From DASQZK01 sp963764345 (lineage in GTDB: Bacteria > Bacteroidota > Bacteroidia > Bacteroidales > GCA-2748055): 64,000 nucleotides of DNA. Shown piece by piece: positions 35,710 through 45,391 of this stretch (position 1 is its first letter; the number at the start of each line of letters is the position of its first letter). A program made the translations under genes and the position numbers. The stretch is from assembly GCA_963764345.1 (NCBI GenBank), contig CAVXSF010000012.1, forward strand, positions 1 through 64,000, written 5' to 3'. The notes beneath the pieces are model-generated. The model was not told the origin of the DNA. It saw only the letters and a program-made list of their open reading frames with translations, and did not search any database.

Positions 35710-36048
35710 ATGAAAGCAGTTGAGATAATTAATATTAAGGCAAGTCCTAATCCTCACGGAATCGAAACCAAAATATTCCATGAAAACGACTATGTACAAG
35801 CTGTGCATATTACTTTAAAACCGGGAGAAAAGTTAAAGAAACATATAACTGCCGTCGATGTATTTTTTTATGTTCTTGAGGGTAAGGGGATTATCGAAAT
35901 AGGGGATGAGAAAAAAGAGGTCAAAAAAGACACCTATATTGACAGTCCCGCTAAGATACCCCATTGCTGGTACAATGAAAGCAATGAGATACTGAGAGTT
36001 CTTGTTGTTAAAACTCCAAATCCGCAAGAAAAAGGTAAAATTTTATAA
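35710..36048 (+). CDS. cupin-domain protein
   Basis: A 112-residue single-domain cupin. Motif 1 is VHITLKPGEKLKKHITAVD, with one His where family members usually have HxH, and then FYVLEGKGIIEIGDE. Motif 2 is DSPAKIPHCWYNES with the Pro-His turn. Likely metal ligands are His in LKKHI and His in IPHCW, so a small metal-binding beta barrel is plausible. It sits between the TetR gene and the NO reductase gene (23-base gap). Cupins recur next to NO-defence genes, but the role is unknown. Confidence 0.8.
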   Translation: MKAVEIINIKASPNPHGIETKIFHENDYVQAVHITLKPGEKLKKHITAVDVFFYVLEGKGIIEIGDEKKEVKKDTYIDSPAKIPHCWYNESNEILRVLVVKTPNPQEKGKIL

Positions 36049-36071
36049 ATCAACCGATTAATTATTACAGT

Positions 36072-38333
36072 ATGAAATCCAGAAATCTTTGGTTCACTTT
36101 TATCGCCATTATGGTAATCTGTTTTTCAATTCTTGGCTTTTTTGGCCATGAAATATACAGAGAGAAACCTCCCATACCTGAAAAGGTAATTTCTGAAGAT
36201 GGAACCACCATTTTTACAAAACAGGAGATTGAAGACGGGCAGAATGTCTGGCAGTCAATGGGCGGACAGGAAGTAGGTACAGTATGGGGGCATGGAGCCT
36301 ATGTTGCACCTGACTGGTCGGCTGACTGGCTGCATAAAGAATCTGTATATCTGCTCGATAAATGGGCCGAAACAGACTTTTCTTCCAAATTCAGTAATCT
36401 GGATGCAGAAAAACAAGCTGCCTTAAAAGCCCGCCTACAGAATGTCCTCCGCACAAATACTTATGACAATAAAACAGGCATTATTCATGTAACCACCGAT
36501 ATAGCTGAGGCAATAAAAGATAATTGTACTCATTATACCGGGCTCTTTATGAATGACCCTGCCCTTGAAAAAGAAAGAGAGGCCTATGCAATTCCGGCCA
36601 ATTCAATTAAAGATCCGGTACGGATGAAAGATATGAATGCTTTCTTCTTTTGGGCATCATGGGCATGTATTACAAACAGACCTGGTTCCTCAATCACCTA
36701 TACTAATAACTGGCCTCCTGATGAAATGGTAGGAAATGTTCCTTCACCCGGTATAATTCTTTGGACAGGTGTCAGCATTATTATGCTCTTAATAGGCATT
36801 GGGTTACTGGCATACTATCACGCCCGTTTTAAATCTGAGGAGCTGGATAAGTCAAAATTGCCTGAAAACGATCCTCTTATAGGACTTCATCCAACACCAT
36901 CCATGAAAGCCACTTTAAAGTATTTCTGGATAGTAACAGCCCTGATACTGGTACAAATTATTGCAGGTGTCATTACAGCACATTATGGAGTTGAAGGCAA
37001 AGGGTTTTTCGGACTTAAGTTAGACACAATACTACCTTATGCCGTTTCGCGCACATGGCATGTTCAGATTGCAATATTCTGGATAGCAACATCATGGCTT
37101 GCAACCGGGTTATACATTGCACCTGCAGTATCAGGAGTGGAGCCTAAATACCAGCGTCTGGGAGTAAACTTTCTTTTTATTGCATTATTAATAATAGTTG
37201 TAGGGTCACTAATAGGTGAATGGATGGGGGTAATGCAAAAACTTGGTTTCACCACTAATTTCTATTTCGGCCATCAGGGTTATGAATATGTGGATTTGGG
37301 TAGATTCTGGCAGGCATTCTTATTCATAGGTCTAATAATATGGCTTATTTTAATGTTCAGGGCACTGTTACCGGCACTTAAAAAGCCATCTGAAAACAAA
37401 CAATTATTAGCTTTGTTTCTGGTAGCATCCATAGCTATAGCAGTATTTTATGGTGCAGGGCTAACGTGGGGACAACATACGCATTTGTCAATTGCTGAGT
37501 ATTGGAGATGGTGGGTAGTTCATCTATGGGTGGAAGGATTCTTTGAAGTCTTTCGCTACTTGTATTGCTGCTTTTCTATTTGTCAGAATGGGTTTACTGA
37601 ACATTAAATACGCTACCACAGGTGTTTTGTTTGCAACTATAGTTTACCTGTCAGGAGGAATTATAGGTACTTTCCATCACCTGTATTTTGCAGGTACTCC
37701 AACAGCAGTTCTTGCTTTGGGCGCTACATTCAGCGCTCTGGAAGTAGTTCCTCTTGTCCTGATCGGATTTGAAGCCTATCACAATTTAACCATTAGCAGG
37801 GCGACAGAATGGGTGAAGGCGTACAAGTGGCCAATCTATTTTCTTATTTCTGTCAGCTTCTGGAATCTTGTTGGCGCTGGTCTGTTTGGATTTCTAATTA
37901 ATCCGCCTATTGCTCTTTATTATATGCAGGGACTTAATACAACTCCGGTTCATGGACATACAGCACTTTTTGGTGTTTATGGCATGTTGGGGATCGGTTT
38001 GATGCTTTTTGTACTTAAAGGACTTACCAGCAAATACGTATGGAAAGACAGAATGATAAGTATATGCTTTTGGTCACTTAACATTGGGCTTATGCTAATG
38101 ATCCTTATCAGTATCTTCCTGTTGGCGTTCTGCAAACAATTGCCAGCATTAAATATGGGATGTGGTATGCTCGTTCGGAGGAATTTATGCAGGGTTCAGG
38201 AATGCAAACACTTAGATGGTTGAGAATAATTGGTGATTCAGTCTTTACTGTCGGGGCTCTTGCCCTGGCATGGTTTGTAATAGGTCTGAAAACAGGATGG
38301 TCTATTAATAAAGATGAAAAAGATAATAATTAA
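36072..38333 (+). CDS. norB: quinol-dependent nitric oxide reductase (qNor), two frameshifts
   Basis: A membrane enzyme reducing 2 NO to N2O with electrons from quinol, about 753 codons when the frame is restored. The N-terminal soluble part has WQSMGGQEVGTVWGHGAYVAPD, typical of qNor. The membrane part follows with WHVQIAIFWIATSW, GQHTHLSIAEYWRWWVVHLW, FHHLYFAG (iron ligands) and HGHTALFGVYG. The frame breaks at 37551-37555 (TTTCGCT; after EGFFEVF the correct continuation ATCIAAFLFVRMG is in frame +1). It breaks again near 38116 (CTTCCTG), after which PVGVLQTIASIKYGMWYARS returns to the original frame and ends at TAA 38331. Single ORF pieces are 36072-37607 and 37543-38223. Both indels are at T runs, so sequencing error is as likely as decay. 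Confidence 0.88.
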
Positions 38334-38352
38334 TGGAAATTGGAGGAGAAAA

Positions 38353-38907
38353 ATGAAAGCTACACAACAATTAAAAGATGAGCATGAAGGTATAAAACTG
38401 ATGCTTAATATCATGGAAGCTATTTGCAACGATCTCGAAAAAGGGAAAGAATTGAATATAGATCATTTCGAAAAAATTCTTGATTTTATAAAAGGCTTTG
38501 CTGATAAATGTCATCATGGCAAAGAAGAAGATATCCTGTTCCCTGATCTGATAGAACATGGGTTGCAAAAAGAAGGAGGTCCGATATCAGTGATGCTTCA
38601 TGAGCATCAGTTAGGCAGAGATCATATTAAATCATTGAGTAGTGCCTTCAATGAGCTTAAAGGGGGGAATAAAAGTTCAATCAACAATATTATCTCAAGT
38701 TCCGGAAGTTATATTGAGCTCCTCAGGAATCATATTGAAAAAGAAAACAACATTCTTTTTATGATGACTGACAGAGTTTTAAATGAAAAAGAACAATTAA
38801 AAATATTTGATGATTTTGAAAAGCTGGAAATTGAGAAAATCGGTTCTGGAAAACACGAAGAATATCACAAAGTATTGAAAGAGTTAAAAAGCATCTATTT
38901 GCAATAA
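38353..38907 (+). CDS. hemerythrin-domain protein
   Basis: A 184-residue four-helix protein of the hemerythrin / RIC-like class. Di-iron ligands are visible in order: QLKDEHEGIK, KCHHGKEEDILFP (HxxxE), MLHEHQLGRDH and LRNHIEKENNILF. Such proteins bind O2 or NO, or repair iron-sulfur clusters after nitrosative stress. The start at 38353 is preferred: it has GGAGGAGA just upstream and begins MKATQQLKDEHEG; a start at 38314 would add 13 basic residues. It begins 19 bases after the qNor stop, completing the NO-defence operon. Confidence 0.88.
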   Translation: MKATQQLKDEHEGIKLMLNIMEAICNDLEKGKELNIDHFEKILDFIKGFADKCHHGKEEDILFPDLIEHGLQKEGGPISVMLHEHQLGRDHIKSLSSAFNELKGGNKSSINNIISSSGSYIELLRNHIEKENNILFMMTDRVLNEKEQLKIFDDFEKLEIEKIGSGKHEEYHKVLKELKSIYLQ

Positions 38908-38992
38908 ATCAGGCCTATTCAAAACCTGTAATACTCAGGCTTTTATCTGTTTTGCATAAAGGATGCCTTCCCGTGAAATTCAAGATATTAAT

Positions 38993-39024
38993 TTTGGAAA
39001 TTTTAATTGAACGGAATAATTTTG
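38993..39024 (+). promoter_or_regulatory. consensus promoter for the small CAEC protein
   Basis: TTTG (38993-38996), 20 bases, then TAATTTTG (39017-39024). This is a full match to the Bacteroidota -33/-7 consensus and lies 30 bases before the ATG at 39055. Confidence 0.7.
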
Positions 39025-39054
39025 TTCAGAAATAGACACTCAACAAACCTGAAC

Positions 39055-39252
39055 ATGGAATCCCAGATCAAGTGTGCCGAATGTACCCTTAGGGCCAAAT
39101 ACGACACAAAACCCAAATCTTTCGCAGGACGCTTCTGGCGGTGGCATATCAATTTCTGCCCCGGATGGAAGATGTACATGCATTCACTCGAAGCCGGTGA
39201 ACGGCAGGCAATCGCACAAAAATACGGGCAGAAAAAATTTCTGGCCGGGTAA
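39055..39252 (+). CDS. small conserved Cys-containing protein, function unknown
   Basis: A 65-residue protein beginning MESQIKCAECTLRAKYDTKP and continuing to FWRWHINFCPGWKMY and AIAQKYGQKKF. The CxxC pair near the N-terminus and a third Cys in NFCPGWK suggest a small metal-binding fold. I recognise the overall pattern (CxxCxLRAKYD...GRxWRWHxxFCPGWK) as a conserved small Bacteroidota protein with no assigned role. It is preceded by a full-consensus promoter, which supports it as a real gene, and it is monocistronic between the hemerythrin and sulfatase genes. The start 39055 is chosen over 39007 because the promoter box overlaps the latter. Confidence 0.72.
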   Translation: MESQIKCAECTLRAKYDTKPKSFAGRFWRWHINFCPGWKMYMHSLEAGERQAIAQKYGQKKFLAG

Positions 39253-39414
39253 TGGTCTGACGTTTACCGATAAAATGTCAATCCAATAAGGGTTGTTCGT
39301 AAAGCTGACAAAAAACCGTTGTTCGCAATAATTGCCGTTATTTTTTTTCCGGTGTGGTTTTTTATATATTTCCGTCTGAATTGTCTCAAACCAGAATTAA
39401 AATACCGGGATTCC

Positions 39415-40854
39415 ATGATAAAATCAGATGTCAAACCGGTGGGATGGTTTTGCATCGGGCTGACCACCCTGTTCTCCTGCCAGTCGACCCCCAAACAGCA
39501 TCGCAACCCTGTCCGTCCCAATATACTTATTGTGATGGCTGACCAGTGGAGGGCCAAAGCTTTTGGTTATGCCGGAAACACAGACGTCAAAACTCCCAAC
39601 ATCGATAAGCTGGCCTCTGAAAGTATCGTGTTTACAAATGCGGTCTCCGGTGTGCCGGTCTGCTGCCCGGCAAGGGCTTCACTGATGACCGGTCAGCGCT
39701 CCCTTACCAACGGCGTTTTCATGAACGATGTGCAACTGGATACCAATGCTGTTACCCTGGCTAAAGTCATGGCCGGGGCTGACTATCAGACGGCCATCAC
39801 CGGAAAATGGCACCTCGACGGACACGGCCGTACGGCCTTCATCCCTCCGGGCAACCGCAGACAAGGCTTTCAATACTGGAAAGCCAACGAGTGCACACAC
39901 GATTACAACCACTCGATCTATTACGCTGATACTCCCGATACGCTTTACTGGGGAGGCTATGATGCAATCGCCCAGACGAAAGATGCCTGCCTGTATATCC
40001 GCCGTCACGCCAGCGACCCTGAACCATTTATGTTCTTCTTATCATGGGGCCCCCCGCATGCACCGTATGAAACAGCCCCAAAAAAGTACCGTGCAATGTA
40101 TTCTCCCAAAATGATCCGCCTGCAACCGAATGTTCCCGATTCTGCATCGGAAGCAGCAAAAGAGAATATAGCCGGATACTATGCACATTGCACGGCACTG
40201 GATGATATGGTTGGTCAAATCCGGCAAACACTGGAAGAGTCGGGTATCGCAGAGAATACAATTATCGTTTTCCTTTCCGATCATGGTGACCTTCTGGGCT
40301 CCCACAGTTATTATAAAAAACAACAACCGTACGATGAATCCATCCGGATACCGATGATCTTCTACGTGCCGGAGAAACTGGGCGGAAAACCCGGAAACCG
40401 GAAAGCCATGATCAATATAGAGGATGTGATGCCAACAATTCTGGGACTGTGCTCGGTCAAAATACCATCCACCGTGGAAGGGACCGATTACAGTGATTAT
40501 ATCCACGGTGGTAAAAATCCCGGGGATACCGTAACCCTCATCTCCTGCGTACAACCGTTCGGACAGTGGTCAAGATCCGTGGGGGGAAGGGAATATCGCG
40601 GATTACGCTCACTTCATTACACCTACGTCCGCGATCTGAAAGGTCCCTGGCTGTTTTTCGACGATATCGCCGATCCTTTCCAGATGAACAATCTCGTCAC
40701 CGATGTACATAAAAAGGAGCTGGCTAAACAGTTTGATGATCTCCTGACATCAAAACTTATCTCGACAGGAGATAAATTCCTTCCGGGATTGGAATATGTC
40801 AGGTTGTGGAAATATCCTCCACTGAATGCCAATGGGACAGTGTCGTATCATTAA
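39415..40854 (+). CDS. lipoprotein sulfatase, family S1-type
   Basis: A 479-residue arylsulfatase-like hydrolase. The signal MIKSDVKPVGWFCIGLTTLF is followed by SCQS, a lipobox with Cys after LFS, so it is probably an exported lipoprotein. The metal-binding start is RPNILIVMADQWRAKAFGY. The formylglycine site is VPVCCPARASLMTG, in which the first Cys is oxidised by a maturase not encoded here. ITGKWHLDGHG and FLSDHGDLLGSH complete the calcium and sulfate pockets. An upstream in-frame ATG at 39319 adds 32 hydrophobic residues with no lipobox benefit, so I use 39415. Together with the next sulfatase and the glycoside hydrolases it points to use of sulfated glycans. Confidence 0.9.
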   Translation: MIKSDVKPVGWFCIGLTTLFSCQSTPKQHRNPVRPNILIVMADQWRAKAFGYAGNTDVKTPNIDKLASESIVFTNAVSGVPVCCPARASLMTGQRSLTNGVFMNDVQLDTNAVTLAKVMAGADYQTAITGKWHLDGHGRTAFIPPGNRRQGFQYWKANECTHDYNHSIYYADTPDTLYWGGYDAIAQTKDACLYIRRHASDPEPFMFFLSWGPPHAPYETAPKKYRAMYSPKMIRLQPNVPDSASEAAKENIAGYYAHCTALDDMVGQIRQTLEESGIAENTIIVFLSDHGDLLGSHSYYKKQQPYDESIRIPMIFYVPEKLGGKPGNRKAMINIEDVMPTILGLCSVKIPSTVEGTDYSDYIHGGKNPGDTVTLISCVQPFGQWSRSVGGREYRGLRSLHYTYVRDLKGPWLFFDDIADPFQMNNLVTDVHKKELAKQFDDLLTSKLISTGDKFLPGLEYVRLWKYPPLNANGTVSYH

Positions 40855-40983
40855 ACAAGCCGGGATTTTCAGGCAGAAATACCGTCATCTCTTTGAAATA
40901 TTTTTGTAGAACGAATAATCACCATTTACAGTAGATGAAACCACCATGTAATTGCCAGTGTAAACACGCATGAACAAAATATC

Positions 40984-41019
40984 GGATAGCCTGTCCCGCT
41001 GCAGCGGGACAGGCTATCC
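40984..41019. repeat. 36 bp perfect palindrome between the sulfatase genes
   Basis: GGATAGCCTGTCCCGCTG followed by CAGCGGGACAGGCTATCC is its own reverse complement. As RNA it would form a very stable stem. It ends 26 bases before the ATG of the second sulfatase. It has no T tract after it, so a simple terminator is less likely than a repeated palindromic element or a leader hairpin. Confidence 0.85.
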
Positions 41020-41045
41020 AACCATTGAAAATAAATTTTGTGCGG

Positions 41046-42468
41046 ATGAAAAATTACAGTCTATTCTCCGTCGTTGCCTTCTCTTCGGTACTGGTTACCG
41101 GTGCTTGTAAAACGATGGATAAACAACCCCGGCCGAATATCATCTTCATTTTGACCGATGATCAGCGCTGGGATGCCCTTGGATACGCCGGAAACAACAT
41201 TATTCAGACGCCCGAAATGGATAAACTGGCTGAGGAAGGGACGTACTTCACAAATGCGTTTCGTGACCACCCCAATCTGCGCGGCAAGCCGAGCCTCTAT
41301 ACTCACCGGACTCTATGAACGCACCCATGGCTATACCTTCCAGCAGGGTAACCTGAAAGAACCCTATATGCAGATCAGTTATCCGGTGATCCTGAAAGCT
41401 CACGGATATTATACAGGATTCTTCGGCAAATTCGGGGTAGAATATGACCATGCAGAAACCTTGTTTGATACTGCCGAAATCTACGACCGTAATGGCAAAT
41501 ACCATGACCGCCGGGGGTATTTCTATAAAACCATTAAAGGAGATACCGTTCACCTTACAAAATATACCGGTTACCAGGCCCGGGAATTTATCAGGAATGT
41601 TCCCCACGACCAGCCGTTCTGCCTGTCACTGAGCTTTAGTGCGCCGCATGCGCATGATCCGGCACCTGAACAATACTTCTGGCAGGCAAAATCGGATAGC
41701 CTCTACTCCGCCACCGAAATCCCCAAACCGTTACTCGGTGACCAAATCTATTTTGACGCCCTGCCCGCAGAAGTCCGGGAAGGCTTTAACCGTGTACGCT
41801 GGGGATGGCGGTACGATACGCCGGTAAAATACCAGCACAGCATGAAAGGATACTACCGGATGATCACAGAGGTTGATGAAGAAATCGGCATGCTGAGAAA
41901 AACGCTGGAAGAAAAAGGCCTGGCAAAAAATACGGTTATCATTTTCATGGGCGATAACGGGTATTTCGAAGGCGAGCGTCAGCTGGCCGGGAAATGGCTG
42001 ATGTACGATAATTCATTACGGGTGCCGATGATCATCTTCGATCCCCGTATCCGCACCCACCATGATGTAGAGGATATGGTGCTGAACATCGACGTGCCGA
42101 AGACAATCCTTAAGCTGGCCGGTGTTGAAGTACCCGCAACCTACGAAGGGATCAGCCTCATACCCTATGTAAATCAGGGTAGCGATGCCGGAAAACGGAC
42201 CTCAACGTTGATCGAACACCTGTGGAAAATTCCCCAGATCCCTTCGAGTGAGGGACTTCGGACAGAGCGGTGGAAATATTTCCGGTACCGGTTTATCCAG
42301 GCTCCGGAAGAATTGTACGATCTGAAGTTCGATCCGCTCGAGACCCGGAACCTTGCCCTGGAAAAAGCGTACCGGCCCGTTCTGGATTCTCTGCGGAATC
42401 AGTGCGATTCCCTGGCCGAAGTATATACGAAAGCCAAACTGACAAACCCTTTACCCTCGGAAAGATAA
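41046..42468 (+). CDS. sulfatase, frameshifted near its active site
   Basis: A second sulfatase of about 473 codons. MKNYSLFSVVAFSSVLVTGA ending in Cys is a lipoprotein signal. RPNIIFILTDDQRWDALGY starts the fold. The frame breaks at 41259-41263 (TTTCGTG): the first frame reads GTYFTNAF and then goes astray; frame +1 continues VTTPICAASRASILTGLYER with the formylglycine-type C-A-A-S-R. Later blocks are GKFGVEYD, FMGDNGYFEGE and GKWLMYDNS. The two single ORFs are 41025-41318 and 41158-42468. The extra base is in a T run, so it may be a sequencing error or a true disruption. Without a frame correction the enzyme would be lost. Confidence 0.85.
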
Positions 42469-42490
42469 AGGTTTCCTGAGACAGAACGGT

Positions 42491-43450
42491 TCACTCTGCA
42501 AAAACCCTGATCGTCACTTCCTTCGATTTATCCAGGGTAACCGTCACCAGATACATTCCCCTGGCCAGCCCATTAGTGTTCAGCATAACCTTATCCGCAT
42601 TTCAGGTATTGCCTGGTGGAAATCGTTTTACCGGTAATGTCACTCATTCTGACTTTGACCATGTTATAGGATTTTTCAGATCGATAATGGTACTGGAATT
42701 TACCGGATTCGGATAAATGTTGATGTCTGTCTTCCACTGTTGATTTTCAATACCACCTCCAAGATCAACCGAGAAAAGCCGGATATCATCGATAAGCCAG
42801 CCTTCCTTATTCGTTTGGATGCTGTCACTGACAAAATTAAATCTCAAAATCATAGTGTCACCAATCTCAGCATTTATACTTTTCTTAGCTAGTAGATGAT
42901 ACCAGGCAAACCAGGTGGTGATCCAGTCATCCGACCGGCCTGAAAATCCTTCTTCCCCGTTAAACAGAAGGTCATCATCAGTGTAAAGATTTCCACTCTC
43001 CCCCTGGGGATTCATCTCACCAAAAACATTATCATGTATGATGTTAGACCAGGTAATGCCATTGTCATATGAAACGGTTATATATCCACCATCCTTCAAT
43101 GAATCAGTATCAAATTTATGATGGAACTGTACAAAAATGTCATTGGGGTATCCCCAACTAAGATTAAACTCCCCAAAATAAAGCTCAAACCATGAATAAT
43201 TATCGATAGGGTAAGGATGAATGCTGTCGGTCATTATTGCCCGCTCTGCCAACCAGGCAGAATTAAAGTATGATTTTGACGGCTTCCCGATTTGCCAGAT
43301 ATTCTCTGCAGAGCTATCAATCTCGAGATATGAACAGTCACGGTCAAACCGGATCGTATCCTGATTAAAGATTTGCCGGTCCGACCACCATTGAGCATAA
43401 GAACTTACATAAATAAAAGGAAGGAGAGTGAACAGGAGTAGTCTTTTCAT
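42491..43450 (-). CDS. T9SS-exported protein of unknown function, frameshifted C-terminus
   Basis: A secreted protein of about 319 codons. The signal peptide MKRLLLFTLLPFIYVSSYAQ is clear. The body (ENIWQIGKPSKSYFNSAWLA, DGGYITVSYDNGITWSNI, EGWLIDDIRLFSVDLGGG) looks like a lectin/MAM-like or cell-surface beta-sandwich as found in many T9SS cargo proteins. The type IX sorting domain begins INIYPNPVNSSTIIDLKNPI. The frame then breaks near 42665; MVKVRMSDITGKTISTRQYL continues in another frame, and a second break at about 42600 leads to NADKVMLNTNGLARGMYLVT and a stop at 42491. The uninterrupted part is 42644-43450. Function is unknown. Confidence 0.75.
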
Positions 43451-43618
43451 CTAGATTGGCATAAAATGATTGGCTAAATCCCGGATATTCCGGTGGTAAA
43501 AATTTCACTGAATTAAAAATAGGAAAGTTCCTTTTAAATTCAAAAATTTAATGAACCTGATCCCTCCAGTGCCGGTTTAAATTGAAATCCTCTCCCTCCC
43601 TTAAGGCAGAGCAGACTA

Positions 43619-44224
43619 TTACACCCGTTCCGCACACTCCATACAAACTTTTTTGTCTCCCTTGATCCTGCCGTATTCCATCACCGTCATCTCTCCGCAC
43701 TCTTCACAAACAAAGCTGTTGAAGCTGGGCTTGTGCAAATCCAGCTTGTAATCGAAAACTTCAGAAACAACTAAAAGCTTATCTTCCGGAGCATTCATAA
43801 CGTTCGTTACCAGAGGATCGACCACTTCGGCCGGGACATGGCTTGCCGGAACGCCTTTTTCACGATAGTCTTTAAAAAATGAGGTTTGCTTATTCGCCAG
43901 CATGGCTTGCGCTGTCGGGGCGACCCGTACGGCCTTCCCTGTTTTTTTGTCAATAACCGTGACCGACCACTTCCCCTTGTGGGTACGGCTGATATTCCCC
44001 TTGCCAAAGGTGGTACCCATGATGACCTGCAGGCCGTCGGCAAAACAGGTTGCACAATGATCCACACCTAAATCTACGATTGCGATGAGTTGTCCGTCGT
44101 TCGCCCGGTCAACACCCAGAGCGTTCATGGCTGCAGCACCTGCGCGCAGACCCATTGGCATAGCCGGACATTTATGTCCGTGAAACTTCTGGCCGAATTC
44201 AAGCCAGTCTTTTGGATTTGTCAT
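43619..44224 (-). CDS. FmdE-family protein with C-terminal zinc ribbon
   Basis: A 201-residue cytoplasmic protein. The FmdE domain reads FGQKFHGHKCPAMPMGLRAG, then GVDHCATCFADGLQVIMGTT and GNISRTHKGKWSVTV, as in FmdE-like proteins first noted with tungsten formylmethanofuran dehydrogenase. The C-terminus, FVCEECGEMTVMEYGRIKGD followed by KVCMECAERV, is a four-Cys zinc ribbon. Family members are thought to bind metals or assist metalloenzymes; no reaction is certain. It lies 168 bases downstream of the porin gene and may belong to the same TetR-controlled set. Confidence 0.85.
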   Translation of the reverse strand: MTNPKDWLEFGQKFHGHKCPAMPMGLRAGAAAMNALGVDRANDGQLIAIVDLGVDHCATCFADGLQVIMGTTFGKGNISRTHKGKWSVTVIDKKTGKAVRVAPTAQAMLANKQTSFFKDYREKGVPASHVPAEVVDPLVTNVMNAPEDKLLVVSEVFDYKLDLHKPSFNSFVCEECGEMTVMEYGRIKGDKKVCMECAERV

Positions 44225-44392
44225 AATCTTAAATTATTAAAATATTAATATGTATAACCTGGTTTACCGGCAACCGTCTTTTCCGGAGGAAGACCTCCTG
44301 TCCTGGAGGGACCGGCTCCGAAAACCCCTTGTCCGGTATTTCTTCATTTGTCGTATTTCTTATTATAATGTCTGAACAAAACTCCTTTCTGT

Positions 44393-45388
44393 TCACTTAA
44401 AAAAAACCTGGCACTGGATTACTGTTGAAAAAATATCATGCCCGTAATCTCCTCCAATCCGGAAACTATTATCCAGCATCACCTTAAGCTTATCCTCCCT
44501 GATCAGGTAATTGTAACCCAGGTGAACCGTTTGTACATTTTCTGTATTTACCACAGGGTTATGGTACTGGTCAAAGGATGTCACCAGCTGGCTTTTCCCC
44601 AGTTTCAGCATAGCCAGGACATAATACCCGTCAGCCGTTTCATGTCTTAACGCTGCATTAAGATATTCTGCCTGCAACTGAAAGCCTTGCAACTGAAACA
44701 TGGCAAACAGGTTATACCGGATATCCGGCCCGGAATATTTGGTGTCTTCCGGTATTACTAATGGAATTCCCAATTGGTAGGCTTTACGGTACATCACAGA
44801 ATAACCGGCTGAAAGATGCTTTTCAAAAAGATGAAAAGCAGACTTGTTTGTCAGCATATATCCTTTATTGGAAGCCTGGTATTCTTTTATGCCATAACCA
44901 TTGAATACCCCCAGCCAGGTCTCCATAAGCCCGGTTGAATTCTGAAAATGCCCTTCCATGCCAATATCCCTTAATCCCAGTGTGCCGTCGGGAATAAGGG
45001 CACAGATTGCAGGGGCTCTTTCAGTAAGGGGAATGACCGCATCAGGCTGGAATTGTTCCAGGCTGTAAGCAGGAATAAACTGTCCCAGGTTGATACTGAA
45101 ATTTCCCGAACGATACATGGCTTTGACATCCTGCAAAAAAAATTTTTCATTCTGCAAACCGGAAAGCACTGCCTGAACTTTGAATCCCCAGTGTTCACTA
45201 AAATCCGGACCCGATTTTAACCAGAATTTCAAACGCCTCATTTCAAACGTATTCAAGTCATTATAATCAGTGGTAAACCGGAGCTGGGTATACCCGTTCC
45301 ATTCCATCTTTTGCTTTACCGGATCCTGCGCATTTACCCCGACAAAAAAGAACAGCAGTATTACTGTTATATAGGTTCTGAACTTCAT
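44393..45388 (-). CDS. OprO/OprP-like outer-membrane porin
   Basis: A 331-residue outer-membrane protein. The signal peptide MKFRTYITVILLFFFVGVNA precedes alternating strands typical of the phosphate-selective porin O/P family: WNGYTQLRFTTDYNDLNTFE, RRLKFWLKSGPDFSEHWGFK and INLGQFIPAYSLEQFQPD. It ends in a strand with aromatic terminal residues (CQVFFK). The usual family passes anions; the substrate here is unknown. It starts three bases after the TauE/SafE stop, so the two are translationally linked. This suggests an anion export or import route across both membranes. Confidence 0.8.
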   Translation of the reverse strand: MKFRTYITVILLFFFVGVNAQDPVKQKMEWNGYTQLRFTTDYNDLNTFEMRRLKFWLKSGPDFSEHWGFKVQAVLSGLQNEKFFLQDVKAMYRSGNFSINLGQFIPAYSLEQFQPDAVIPLTERAPAICALIPDGTLGLRDIGMEGHFQNSTGLMETWLGVFNGYGIKEYQASNKGYMLTNKSAFHLFEKHLSAGYSVMYRKAYQLGIPLVIPEDTKYSGPDIRYNLFAMFQLQGFQLQAEYLNAALRHETADGYYVLAMLKLGKSQLVTSFDQYHNPVVNTENVQTVHLGYNYLIREDKLKVMLDNSFRIGGDYGHDIFSTVIQCQVFFK

Positions 45389-45391
45389 TTT

